Source: Aspidapion aeneum
Taxonomy: Eukaryota; Arthropoda; Insecta; Coleoptera; Brentidae
DNA length: 64,000 nt
Assembly (NCBI GenBank): GCA_963576565.1
Contig: OY755044.1
Location: 57,464,108 to 57,528,107, forward strand
Direction of reading: 5' to 3'
Below, piece by piece: positions 10,460 through 21,750 of this stretch. Numbering within the stretch: position 1 is the first letter of the stretch; every line of letters starts with the position of its first letter. The notes under the pieces were generated by a model, which saw only the letters and a program-made list of their open reading frames with translations, was not told the DNA's origin and searched no databases. The position numbers were made by a program, and so were the translations under genes.

Positions 10460-12579
10460 ATAATTAATGAACAATTCTATCAGTGATTGCTGACCAAGAA
10501 AATAAGTTCCAAAAATATACACTGTATACTATGTTGTGCATCGTACAATATGATATAAGTTTTAGCTTATTTTATTTTCATATTCCTAGGCTCAAAAATG
10601 TTGTTCCTCTTCCCCTCGTAAAACTTTATCCACTTTAAGGTACTGTTCACTCCCTCCACGTGTAAAGTAATTTATGGGCAGTTTCATAGTAAATATAATT
10701 AAAAGACGAGTAGAAAATACATTTAACCATATATTTTTAGAAATGTAAATATTAAATATTTACTTTAATTAAGTACTTGGAGTTAATCATTAAATAAAAT
10801 CATTGGTAGGCTGTTGTTTGTTAATAATACCCAAAATAATTCTTGTAGTATCTAATTTTTTATATGCATATCTTTGTATAAACTGCAATAAATAAGAAAC
10901 TGTGTGATTTTTTTTGCTCAAAATCTTTATTATCGACTATAATAGTAGTCTACGCATTAACAAAATTGCAGAATATATATTATTATAATTAATTGACTAA
11001 AAATACGATTAATCGGCACACATCTCTTATAATAAAAATATATTTTTTTTTCTTAAGCAACACAAGGCACTGCAAAATAGAAGAAAAACGCAGTAACTTC
11101 CAAACTTTTAAATTTTCTATAAGATATATAAATAAAAAGTATTAACAATATTAATGCATTTTATTTAGACATTCTGATAAATTTTAAACGAAAATATTAT
11201 TTTATTAAGAATACTGTTTTATTCAGCAGTGTTGCATTTCTATATAATACCTAAAAGTGTCGTGCTTAAAGTTAAAATTTTAAAATTCTTTTTTAAGTTT
11301 ATAATTTTCTTACTCTGTCCTTTCCTAAATTATTTACACTCGTTTGTTTGTTAAAACCATTTTTATCAAAAACTTAGTGGTGGGCACTTTTCGGAAAAGT
11401 AATAGATTTCAACTTAAATGCTGAGTTAGCCTCCCCGATCCCTCCGTTCTTATTAAAGTCTGTTCTTTAACCCACACGGTAAAAAAAATTGTCTTAGATG
11501 AAAGCAAATTGCTTTGAAGTAAAATAATTTGTGGTTTTCTATTCACCAAGAAAATATTTTCTTGATAAAGCACAAAGAATGTCTTGCCTCTTATTTTAAT
11601 GTAAAACAGAAATTCGTTTTTTCTGAAAGCCAAATATTACTTATATGAAGACAATTTGCTTTGTTACAAAATGGAATATACTAAAACAAAACGATTAAAG
11701 ATGAAAAATAAAGTCTCATTTCAAGATTAAACGTTGCGTTGAACTAAAAAGAAATATTTTAATCCAAAACAAATTGTTTTAAGGTAAAACAATTTTATTT
11801 TAGTTTAAGGTATACCAATTTATTCAAGAAAAGAACGTGTTTTTATTCATAGACAAAAATTTTTACCATGCATCTTCTGTTAATTCGGTATGCGGTTATT
11901 CTGCTTATATTAAAATGATTAGCAACTGCTGCCAGCGACCAACCATCCTCGAGCTTCGTCATGCTTCTTGCCAGTTTTTACGAACTTGCAAGTTACCAAA
12001 GCTTTTTGACAAAAACGTAGGACCATGCAACATTTTCATAACAAAAAATATGTACAGGTGAGACCAAGTGGACTATAAACTGCCTAACATTCTCAAAAAC
12101 CAGAAAATGTATTCATTTTTTTTCGAACCAGCTGTCCTCTGGAAATTACCATTCTATACAATATTATGTAAAATTATAAAGGTTAAAGTAACTGCGTTTT
12201 TTTTCAGTAGCACAGAGTAACTAATAAAGTTTTTTCTACTTTTAAATTTTTTTCAAACAATAATTATTGATAGGTAGGTAGGTATAATAAATGCCGTTGT
12301 TAGATGTCGACGAATGAAAATAAAACGTGTTTTTTGGGATTTCTGAAAATTGAATGACAATATTCTGTGTGTAAAATGAACTAGGTATCTGTGTATATAT
12401 TTAAGGAGGATGATAGGTTTTTATTAAGTAGATACATGTGTAAAAAAGCAAATAAAGTCGAAAAAACAATGTAAATATATTATCGTATTATTAAATTATC
12501 CTTAAAACCCTTACAGATTACCTATTGTCTACTTACTTCTATATTAAAAAACATGCTCTTATTAGTCATATTAATTATT
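10460..12579. other. AT-rich stretch with no recognised gene
   Basis: No family-level coding sequence was seen. The 11460-11840 part has loosely repeated phrases (AAGAAAATATTTTCTTG, ACAAATTGTTTTAAGG) suggesting an old, degenerate short tandem array. Open frames at 11409-11633 and 11837-12061 are probably chance. Confidence 0.4.
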
Positions 12580-14524
12580 GTCTAATCCTTAGAGTAATAA
12601 TAATATAAAGAGAAGAAGTAAACCGCGGCCCCGTGTAAATTTTCCCTATTCGTGGCGGTCATTCCTGAAAACTTAGAATTTGCAGAATCCCCGGCGATGG
12701 CAACATAGCTGCGTCACTGGAATCATCTCGAAAAAACCACACTGGGCTGAATTTTCACAGTATTTTCAGAAACATAGCACTTCTTGATTATTTTTACGTC
12801 CAACTAAGTTCTTTTTTACAAAAATAAAACTCAGCACACAGAAAAAAAACACCAAAAATTCAATATACCGAGTCCGACGGCCAAGACAACACTGCATTTA
12901 ATACAAACACATGTTACTGTCAGTGTCGACCTTAGAGCTTAGGAATATCTGGGCTAACCGTTCACGACTTGAGGACCCACCTAATTAAACTTGTTGCCAT
13001 TATATAAGTGAAAAAATAATATTTTGTTTAAAACTCGTTAAAACCGAACTGATTGAGTAGACATAAAACTTTCGACTTACATTGTCTTTATCTATGGGCA
13101 CGGCAGTGTCCCGCAAAGTTCGCGCTGCCGTACCATCTTTTCTTGAAACATTTCAGCCCATATTTGACCTATCTAAAGCCTACTTCGGAAAGAGCTAATA
13201 ATCTCATACTTTGCACAGTCGTAGTACCACGGATCACCTAACAAACAGATAAATAAGCCGGCTGGCGGTCTTTGATCTCGGAGAATTCAACGATGGCTGA
13301 GCATTGGGAATCAAACTCAGATATTTTTACTGCCAGAAACAATAAAAACATTAAAATAGTTTTGTACTGCTAAAAATGGGAGCTAAAATGAATTTTAGAG
13401 TCTCGGCCGCGTAAAAAAATTATATGTTGTTCTCTGTAGGGGACTATGGAAATAATGTGTTTTATTGAATGAGAGATAGGGGAATAACAAAAAGAGGTCG
13501 TCTTCTTTGTCCAGAATACGTTTCCAGCATACAGCCAAGCACAAAGAGAAAAAAATTGATTGCTTTTTTTGTTTTATTGGGATAACATTTATTAAGTTTC
13601 AAGAGGAGTAAAATTGTGAATTTTAAATATAAGAAGTCTGATATTGTAGAGTAATTTCTTAATTTACTGGAATCAGATTATTTATTAGTGACCAAATAAT
13701 CTTTACAATTCGCACAAAATTGCTTCACGGTAAATTAATATTTTAAAATTTAGTAAAATCTAATATTAAAAAAAAATAGTTTTTTATATGTATTCTTAAA
13801 AGTGTAAATAGTAGCATAATAAAAAATGATAACAAAACAAATTTGTGTCAAAAACTTTTGACCAAATATTATATAATAGTTTATTATACAGGGTGCAATT
13901 TAAATGATGCATGAAACTTTAAGGGGTTGTGGAAATGCTAAAAACAAAGATTTTTTTCGAATTACATTTTGTTAGACGTCTTTCTTTTTACAGGGTATTA
14001 AACTTAGTAATTTTTTTCGATTTTTTGTTTGTTTCTTAAAAATTATAACAGACCATTAAAATTTTGTGGAATTATGCATTGCCAAAACGGTAATAATTAT
14101 CAAAGCATCGACGCGTTAAATATTTTTAAAATCAGTAAGGAACAAGGGATCTTATATAAATCTTATATGATGTTCTAAAAGCTTACGTCAAAATTAGATA
14201 TTTTCTAAAGAATGTTGGAGCTTTAACCTAAAAATTTTTGAGGTGCATAAAAACATCAAATTTTTGTATTATTTATATTGTAATACCTACTAAACTCAAA
14301 CAAACTCTTGTGATAGTATTTTTAAAAAACCGAAAAAAAAAGTCCCTTCGATTTCATGGTGTGTTTAACACTTTAGCAGTAAAATTAATATTACTTGCAG
14401 TTTTAAGCTATTGAAAACACACATCATGAAATGTACCAAAAATATTAAAAATGTGTTGGTGTTTTTGAATACCTAATAAACAAAAATGAAAAATTAACTT
14501 AACGTTTGCCAAACCTACCATTTT

Positions 14525-14657
14525 AGCTCACACTACTACTATAAGTAGTGTGAGCTATGGTGATCGTAATTTTTTCGAGAAAAAAAAAGTTGCTCCGATT
14601 TCAAAATTTTTTATGTATCTTTGCGTTTCAGATGATTTTGAAACTTTTTTGTTTTGC

Positions 14658-14700
<43 letters not shown>

Positions 14701-15260
14701 ATGTCTGTCTGTATGTCTGTCTGTAACGACCAACCCGCATAACTTAAAAACCGCTTGTCCGATTTTAATGAAATTTGGTACCTAAGTTGGGTCTTGGGCC
14801 GTGATGGTCCCATTTAAAATTGAACAAAATCCACCGAACGCAAGCCAAATAAAAGGGTGGGGGTAGATTCCAAAAATTAGATTTTATGTGAAAATATGGC
14901 GTGTGTGATATCAAACGAAAGGTAATTAAGTCTGGAGTTAAAAAAAAATGAATTTTAGTTTATTTTTAAAAAAAGGGTGGGGGTAGATGTCAAAAATTAG
15001 AGTTTAAGTGAAAATATGGCGTGTGTGATATCAAACGAAAGGTAATTGAGTCTGGAGTTAAACAAAATACATTTTAGTTTTTTTTAAAAGGGTTCGGTTC
15101 GGTTCGGTTCGGTCAAAACATGGCTTGTGTGGTATCAAACGAAAGGTAATTGAGTCTGGAGTTGAATAAAATATATTTCAGTTTTTGATTATATTAGCTC
15201 ACACTATAACTATAGTACCTAGTGTGAGCTTAGGTGCCCATAGATTGGCAGAGTATTTTT
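14525..15260 (+). mobile_element. Family D repeat, copy D2
   Basis: This is a full-length copy: hairpin AGCTCACAC...GTGTGAGCT at 14525-14556, the motif GTGATC..AATTTTTTCGAG, (TCTG)n at 14657-14725, core AAACCGCTTGTCCGATTT, three ~110 bp units (the third shortened and replaced in part by four GGTTCG repeats at 15091-15114), a second hairpin at 15196-15230 and the 3' end GGCAGAGTATTTT (to about 15260). It sits inside the ACAGGGTG element in C. Its two flanks share ATTTT, which may be a short target duplication or simple AT richness. Confidence 0.8.
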
Positions 15261-15312
15261 AAGCGTTAACATTTTCGTTGGTGCACTCTTTTGTTTTAAT
15301 ATTTTAAATTGA

Positions 15313-16085
15313 GAGATGGGACAACTCGCCGCAGCCGATTTGCCGCGGGCCGATTCGCCGCGGGGACTATTCGCCGCGGGAAATATTTGCCGCCGGCCGA
15401 TACACCGCGGGGACAATTCGCCGCTAGATTTTTTGTTTCATACCAGTGGCAATTGTTTAAACAGTTTTATTTAGCTTGACTTCACATAATATAATTGTTT
15501 GTTCGATTTTCGCTTTTTTAAAACTTTTTCAACAGAATTTTCTTAAATTTTAAACTTTGCAGTGATTAAGTTCACTTAATACAGCTTTTTACTCAAATTA
15601 AAAAAAAATACCAAATAGCAGATCCAAAATAGTGGATTTTCAAATTTATGAAACGATATGCATCAAATTCGGAACTTTAAGGTGTTTCAGGTCGGTTCCC
15701 ATTTTGACTTTTTTTAGGTTAAAAATTAAAAATAATTTAAAATTTAATAGTTTCTATTTTGATGCATATCGGTTCATAAATAGCAAAAACCGCCATTCTA
15801 CATTCGCCATTTTATTTATTTTTTCCAATTAAAAAAATACTGGATTGTATTGTTACCACCAAATACCTAGTTGAAAAGTTTGAAAACATTATTTTTATAA
15901 AAAAATATTATATGAAGTCAAGGTAAATAAAACAATGGTAATATCATGAAACAAAAATCTCGCGACGAATTGTTCCCGCGGCAAATTGTCCCCGCGGCAA
16001 TTTGATTGACGGCGAATTGTCCCCACGGCAAAACGGCCCGCGGTAGAACAGCCGCGGTGAATCGGCTGCGGCGAATTGTCCCCTA
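15313..16085. mobile_element. Element E: terminal arrays of CCGCGGGGACAATTCG-type units
   Basis: The left end reads GGGACAACTCGCCGCAGCCG and continues as six or seven 15-18 bp variants built from GCCGCGGG plus ATTCG. The right end (15960-16085) is the reverse complement of the same kind of array, ending TCGGCTGCGGCGAATTGTCC. The middle holds an inverted pair: ATGAAACGATATGCATCAAA (15650) against TTTTGATGCATATCGGTTCA (15757). GC content jumps sharply at both ends relative to the AT-rich interior. There is no coding capacity. Confidence 0.75.
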
Positions 16086-16959
16086 CCCTTTTAATTTGTG
16101 AACCTGTGCTTAATTTAAGGATTAAAATACCAATCTACAAATTTCCCTTTTCTACAACTGAGCTTACGCCGCTGTATTATACAAAACACCAAAAACTTTC
16201 TAAACAAAGCATAGTTTATATGTTGTTTTTTAGGATCTAATGAAAGCGCATTTTCAAATTTGAGATAAATATAACAAATCCTGCAAAAGCATAAAAAAAT
16301 AAAAAAACAAAATCAAAGGGGTTCTGTATCTGTATATCCTTAAGAACTCTTTGTACTTAAATCATTTACAGATTCATCTCATAAGACATTTAATTATTGA
16401 ACACCCTGTATAGAATATGGCAAAAGTTTTTAAAAAATCGAAAGATAAAAGAATGTATAAGCTTACTTTATAGGATCCTGCGGAAATCGAAAATAAATTC
16501 GATTTAGGGTATACCGTCGCGTGAATTTACAGTCTCTTACGGCACAAACCGTTCCCATTGTTTAAAATCAATCATCACATATATCAAACACAAAAATCAC
16601 ATCTACACACCACTAACGCTCAACATACGTACTAAAAGTTTAAAAAATATTAAAATACAGAATGCGCCCCTGGAGTGGTTGACCCCAACATGGTAGGCTG
16701 CGTGAAAGATGCGCGTAGCACCCCCCACCACCTGAGTTCCCTATCTGTTTGTTAGGTGATCCGTGGTAGTACTTCATAGAGTTAACAACCCCTCCAAGTT
16801 TCATGGACTTCTATACAGTAGTAAAGTAGTTACCAAATTTCAAAAAACGTCGAAATTGCCACTCACTCACTGACTCACTCACTCATGTATAGATTACCAA
16901 AATTCTACTGTACTTCCAGACCTACCATAAAGCTGAAATTTGGCGGACTGATAGAAATT

Positions 16960-17575
16960 ATGACCAAACCCCTGGAAAAAAGCCCCAAAATTCTAATTTA
17001 CTCCCCTCCCCTATATATGTAAAATTATTTAAAAGTAACATTACCCACTTCTAGCAATGCTAGAGAGCTGAGCTTTGGCAGCCTGATAGGAACTATGATA
17101 AAACTATAGGAAAAAATTATAACACCCCAAAATTCTAATTTACTTCCCTCCCATATAAATGTAAAGTTATGTAAAAGTAACACTGCCCACTTCCAGAAAC
17201 GCTAGAGAGCTGAGCTTTGGAAGGCTGATAGAAACTATGATAAAACCATGGGAAAAAATTTAAAAACCCCAAAAATTTTCATTTACTCTCCTCCCCTATA
17301 AATGTCAAGTTATGTAAAAGTAACATTACCCACTTCCAAAAACGCTAGAGAGCTGAGCATTGGAAGACTGATAGGAACTATGATAAAACTATAGAAAAAA
17401 ATTTAAAAATACGAAAATTTTAATTTACTTCCCTCCTCTATACATGTAAAGTTATGCAAAAGTAACATTGTCCACTTTCAGAAACGCTAGAGAGCTGAGC
17501 TTTGGAAGGCTGATGGCAGCTATGATAAAACCATGGGAAAAAATTAAAAGACCTCAAAATTTTAAGTAAGGCATT
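16960..17575 (+). repeat. ~140 bp tandem array in copy A
   Basis: Four to five units each contain CTCCCCTATAAATGT, AAAGTAACATT, CACTTCCAGAAACGCTAGAG, AGCTGAGCTTTGG and CTATGATAAAACCATGGG. The array in copy B (58450-59165) carries one more unit. The array begins after an ACTC-repeat stretch (16860-16890). It is non-coding. Confidence 0.85.
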
Positions 17576-17665
17576 GCAAAAGTTTTGAACAATATTCCGC
17601 ATATTTTACTATTTTAAAAATTAAATATTATCCAATTCCTTTAAAAAAGAAGTGAAATCATAACA

Positions 17666-18010
17666 AAAACATTTCATGTAAAAATAACCAAGTACGCGGC
17701 ATTCCGTAAAAAGAATTGAGATAAAAATAAAGTCAAGTTCTTCAATACAAATTTCAAAATGAAAGTAAGAAACTAGTTTGGAAATGATTTTCTAAACTTG
17801 GCTATTACGGCTGTAAATGACTCAGGCACAGTGCTTAATTGAACATAAAGAAGATTGGCTGTAATAGCAAAGTTTAGAAAAACATTTCCAACTAGTAAAA
17901 ATCTTTCATTATGAAATTTGTATTGGAGAACTTGGCCTTACTTTTATCTCAATTCTTTTTACGGAATGCCATTTTCGCGTACTTGGCTCTTTTTTACATG
18001 AAATGTTCTT
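17666..18010. repeat. Long internal hairpin of element A/B
   Basis: Arms of roughly 155 bp (17666-17820 and 17855-18010) are reverse complements. ACATTTCATGTAAAAATAAC pairs with the ACATGAAATGTTCTTGTG end, and AAGTACGCGGCATTCCGTAA pairs with TTACGGAATGCCATTTTCGC. The loop is about 35 nt. Copy B has the same hairpin at 59261-59608, so it is part of the element. Confidence 0.8.
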
Positions 18011-18140
18011 GTGTTGGTTTATTTTAAACAGAACGTTTCAGTAAGTAAGTATATCTAACCGTTTTCAAGTGTAAACTAAACAGTCCAGTCTAAAGGCTAC
18101 TACTTATACTACTTGTTGTGCAGTCGGCCCGCCCCTTTTT

Positions 18141-18495
18141 TACCTTCCTAGCCCGCACAGCAACGGCTAGAGAAGGTATTGTTTTCGACAATAATTTTTT
18201 TTTTAGATAACACCGAAAATGTGTTATTTGGGTGTATTTTGACCTACCCTAGCAATATCGTCGTGATGTCTGTCTGTGTTGTGTGTGTATGTATATCTGT
18301 CCGTAACGCGATAGCTCCTAAACCGCTTAACCGATTTACATGAAATTTTCAGGTAAAATAGTACTCGATACTGCAACGAGCTGATTAGATTTTAGTCAAA
18401 ATTCGTGAATGCTAATGACAGTTTTTTAACAGTTAAAAAGTTTAAAAAATGCTAACTTTGTAATGGAACGTCGCATCAATATGCGGTTTTCGGAA
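18141..18495 (+). mobile_element. Truncated element K inside copy A
   Basis: It begins TACCTTCCTAGCCC like the full copy at 59736-60216 but lacks that copy's right end. It runs into the right part of element A after GCATCAATATGCGG. It contains the short microsatellite (TGTCTGTC, TGTATG) and the core AAACCGCTTAACCGATTT near 18320. Confidence 0.6.
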
Positions 18496-19168
18496 AAAAG
18501 TAGCGCGGGGATATAGTCCAAGTAGCTCAAATCGAAACCCGGCCCTGCTAACACGAAATCCATAATATGATGTCATACACCTGTTGCCACGTCCTGAAAA
18601 AATTGTGGGAAAAGGGGCCGTTCATAAATTATGTTGTCTAAATGAGTTTTTATCGCAGATTGTAATAAGAAATACACAGCATAAAACGACGCGACGCGGG
18701 CTAATAAGCGCATAACAAATTATCGCACGGTTTGAATAGCCTAACCAACTCAAAGCACTATATATTTTGGTAAGGTAAGAAGTTGAACCTTACTTATTAT
18801 TTATAAAATTTTACAGAGGCAGAGGAGCCGGCAACAGCGGAAAAGCTACATTGTTTAACAACAAATGAATGAATGACCGCCGAAACCGGGGTTACTACTT
18901 CTCTTTATATGTTATTACTCTGAGGTCTAATCACAAGAAACATAAAAAAGGGGTTTTGGTGCAAAAGGTCTTTATAGCGCTGCTTTCTAGAAAGACTGGC
19001 GAAGGTCAGAATATGCAAATTTTCATCAGCATTTAAATATTTTGGAAATTTAATGGTTACAATGACCTGACCTATATTCTACAAACAAAAAATATATGTC
19101 TACTTATGAATTACAACCGGTAATAATACAGTTTCTAGTTCGCTGGCATGTAAACCATAATTTTTTTT

Positions 19169-19924
19169 AGCTCACACATATACTATACTATAGTAGTGTG
19201 AGCTATGGTGATCCTAATTTTTTCGAGAAAAAAAAAGTTGCTCCGATTTCAAAAATTTTTATATATCTTTGCGTTTCAGATGATTTTGAAACTTTTTTGT
19301 TGCGCCGTCTGTCTGTCTGTCTGTCTGTCTGTCTGTATGTCTGTCTGTCTGTCTGTATGTCTGTCTGTAACGACCAACGCGCATAACTCAAAAACCGCTT
19401 GGCCGATTTTAATGAAATTTGGTACCTAGGCTGGGTCTTGCGTCGAGATGGTCCCATTTAAAAATGAACAAAATCCACCGAACACAAACCAAATAAAAGG
19501 GTGGGGGTAGATTTCAAAAATTAGAGTTTATGTGAAAATATGGCGTGTGTGATATCAAACGAAAGGTAATTGAGTCTGCAGTTAAACAAAATACATTTTA
19601 ATTTATTTAAAAAAAAGGGTGGGGGTATATTTTAAAAATTAGAGTTTAAGTGAAAATATGGCGTGTGTGATATCAAACAAAAGGTAATTGAGTCCGGAGT
19701 TTAACAAAATACATTTTAGTTTTTTGTTTTTCTTAAGGGTGGGGGTAGATTCCAAAAATTTGAGTTTAAGTCAAAACATGGCTTGTGTGGTATCAAAGAA
19801 AAGGTAATTTAGTCTGGAGTTGAATAAAATATATTTCAGTTTTTAGTTATATTAGCTCACACGTACACTATAACTATAGTACCTAGTGTGAGCTTAGGGG
19901 CCCATATATTGGCAGAGTATTTTA
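19169..19924 (+). mobile_element. Family D repeat, copy D3
   Basis: This is the best-preserved full copy. In order: hairpin with AGCTCACAC stem (19169-19204), TGGTGATCCTAATTTTTTCG, TCTG/TATG microsatellite (19307-19367), TAACGACCAACGCGCATAAC, the core AAACCGCTTGGCCGATTT, three ~110 bp units each with GGGTGGGGGTAGAT and GGCGTGTGTGATATCAAACG, a second hairpin (19855-19893), and the tail GGCAGAGTATTTT. The open frames of 61-84 codons across the microsatellite on both strands are repeat artefacts. Confidence 0.85.
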
Positions 19925-20011
19925 GTTGTGCCAGTCTTTTTTGAAAGCAGCGATATATGAATGAATTTATAACAAGATGACAGGACTGGTGGCCCTTAGG
20001 GTCCCTATAAA

Positions 20012-20575
20012 AATGTCGAAAATAAAAATGTCGAACCGTAATTTGGTCGAAAATAAAACAATCGAATATAGAATTGACGAAAATAATTTAAACGAAACGT
20101 AATTTTATAGATCCGTAAAATTGTCGAAAATAATATAGTCGAAAATAATTTAGAGGAATCGTAATTTTGTCGATCCGTAAAAGTGTCGAAACGTAAAAGC
20201 ATCGAATCGTAAAATGATCGAAACGGAGTTAAGGCGAAACGTAAAAAGCTCGAACCGTAAAAAAGTCGAATCGAAAAAAAGCCGAACCGTAAAAAAATCG
20301 AAAAATAAAAAAATCGAAAAATAAAAGAATAGAAAGCAATTCAAGCGAAACGTAATTTTGACGAACCGTAAAATTGTCGAAAATAATATAGTCGAAAATA
20401 ATTTAAAGGAATCGTAATATCGTCGATCCGTAAAAATGTCGAAACGTAAAAAAGTCGAAAATTAAACGCTCGATACGCAATCGAGAAGAGACGCAAAATC
20501 ATCGAAACGTAATTATGTCGAAACGTAAAAAGCTCGAACCGTAAAAAAGTCTAATCGAAAACTAGTCGATTCTAT
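20012..20575 (+). repeat. Array of GTCGAAACGTAAAAA-type units (G, left copy)
   Basis: About 33 degenerate units of 15-18 bp share GTCGAAA followed by CGTAAAA or ATAA. The order of variants matches, in reverse complement, the array at 35763-36293, including rare words such as CGATACGCAATCGAGAAGAG. An internal larger duplication is visible (about 20090-20280 against 20345-20560). Minus-strand open frames here (FRLNYFRQFYIRLF-like) are periodic artefacts. Confidence 0.85.
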
Positions 20576-20619
20576 TATTAAGTCGCCACGGTGCCAAGTT
20601 TGCTGTTACATTATAGCGT

Positions 20620-20643
20620 TGTTTGATGGATCAAACAACGATT
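20620..20643. repeat. Short perfect palindrome
   Basis: CGTTGTTTGAT is followed after GG by its complement ATCAAACAACG. The adjoining words TTTAGGGTCACTGCATC recur in reverse near 24050, so both may be pieces of one small repeat family. Confidence 0.5.
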
Positions 20644-21494
20644 ATCGATTATAGTTTAGGGTCACTGCATCACGAAGACGTAGTGTCTTCTTTAAGTAGC
20701 GACACGACAGCTAAATCTTTTTGGTTATATGACGAATCTGAGACTCTCAGGAGCGTAGCTTTCTTTGTGTTGAAAAAAATAAAATGGTTTACAAATATTA
20801 CTTAGAGAACTGTCTATCACACCCGGTATATATATTTAGACTATCCAAATAAACAAACCATTAAAATAATGCTTTTTCATATTATCGAATATAAAAAATA
20901 ATTTTTTATGATTGCAATATGTGTTAGGACCCACGCAGCGCAAGAAACCAAAAATTAGTTGACATGTTTTATATATCGATAACCTAATTCTGACACGTCG
21001 TAACCCACAAAAAAATGAAAATTCTATATGCTGCTAAATCCTCGCAACCAAAAAAAATAATAAAATTTCTTATTTCTTATAAGTCGCATAATGTTTACGC
21101 TATGTAATTTGCTTCTAACATTTCTTATTCTTGTAAAATTTTGTTGAGTTGGGTTACGATGTTTCAGAATTAGAGTGACGATATATTATAAAATATAGAA
21201 AACTATTATGTTTTTCTTTATGCGCTCTAGGGAATAAAAGTGTACGTTTAATCCTTTTTTTTCAGGGACTAAGGTAGTATTTTTTATCCCCAGTGATTAA
21301 AAGTAACTTCTTTAAAACTATAAAGGCCAAATATAGGTGTTTTCGATCATTTTATTTTATTAGAATACAAAAACAAAAAGCTATCAAGATACACGATTAC
21401 GGTTCTTATGCTGCTTCCAGGTTGCCGTAAATTTACTGTACTTTGCTGATGACTTGGTTGATTTCAATTATTATTGTGTCCTTTGACATAAAAT

Positions 21495-21750
21495 GGAGAG
21501 CGTTACTGGAAAAGGAGCTAAGCGCCAAAACCTAAATTTTGCATTATAAGTGCCAAGCGCCTTCTATAAAAAAAACCAAAATTCTGCCAACATTTTTAAG
21601 GGCATAATTAATTAGGAGTACTCTAGCCAGAGTATATCAAAACATAATTTGATTCTCTTTTAAACGATTTACAATTTAATCTTAACTTTAACTCTGATTT
21701 TTCCAAAATATAAATAATGGCGCTTGGCTCCTTTTCCAGTAATGCTCTCC
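21495..21750. mobile_element. MITE of ~256 bp (GGAGAGC ends)
   Basis: The left end GGAGAGCGTTACTGGAAAAG continues to GAGCTAAGCGCCA. The right end is the reverse complement with two substitutions (TGGCGCTTGGCTCCTTTTCC, then AGTAATGCTCTCC). The inverted ends span about 32 bp; AAAT occurs at both flanks. There is no ORF of interest: the minus-strand 61-codon frame crossing it is chance. Confidence 0.65.

Larger units (their letters stand above)
6800..10460. mobile_element. Large foldback element with ~700 bp inverted arms (F)
   Basis: Sequence from about 6830 to 7545 recurs as its reverse complement at about 9680-10430. Landmarks: GTGTGCACTTCATTG (6831) pairs with CAATGAAGTGCACAC (10406-10420), GACTGGTCGTCCAAAAATCG pairs with its complement near 10340, and the GACGCGACGAACGCGGCAG block (7290) pairs with 9935-9955. 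Identity looks high throughout. The arms enclose about 2.1 kb of duplicated and tandem non-coding sequence. No transposase was found. Weaker similarity extends about 30 bp further out on both sides, so the ends and target duplication are not fixed. Long arms occur in Mutator-like, Polinton-like and foldback elements; the superfamily is unresolved. Confidence 0.8.
13889..16408 (+). mobile_element. Possible ACAGGGTG element nested in C
   Basis: The left end is TA|CAGGGTG at 13889 and the right end is CACCCTG|TA ending at 16408. Beyond the first seven bases the inverted ends match only loosely (TTAAATG shared). CAGGGTG ends flanked by TA are common in arthropod Tc1/mariner-like repeats, and other examples in this window lie at 25675, 27600 and 27030. 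It encloses D2 and E. Confidence 0.45.
13227..16766 (+). mobile_element. Element C nested in copy A (25-bp perfect terminal inverted repeats, TA flanks)
   Basis: CCACGGATCACCTAACAAAC begins at 13227, and its exact reverse complement ends at 16766; the perfect match extends to 25 bp. Both ends are flanked by TA (13225-13226, 16767-16768), as expected for a Tc1/mariner-type insertion. Copy B lacks the whole block and runs straight from CACAGTCGTAG into CTTCATAGAG, so it supplies the empty site. No transposase remains; the interior is taken up by further insertions. Confidence 0.8.
12588..18924 (+). mobile_element. DNA element, copy A, with 8-bp target duplication (contains nested insertions)
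   Basis: The left end CTTAGAGTAATAATATA... (12588) and the right end ...GTTATTACTCTGAG (to 18924) form imperfect terminal inverted repeats with the core AGAGTAATA and, further in, TAAAGAGAAG. The direct flanks are GTCTAATC at 12580-12587 and at 18925-18932, a perfect 8-bp duplication. Copy B at 57615-60929 is the same element without the inserted material. The 8-bp duplication would suit hAT or P superfamilies, but no transposase is encoded, so the superfamily is not assigned. Inside, from left: unique left part, nested element C (13227-16766), a ~140 bp tandem array, a long internal inverted repeat, a truncated element K, and a right part with a splice-like tract. Confidence 0.85.

Noticed and set aside
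15091..15114. Telomere-like GGTTCG repeats
   Set aside because: Only four hexamers, inside D2, replacing part of a normal D unit. Insect telomere repeats are TTAGG-type.
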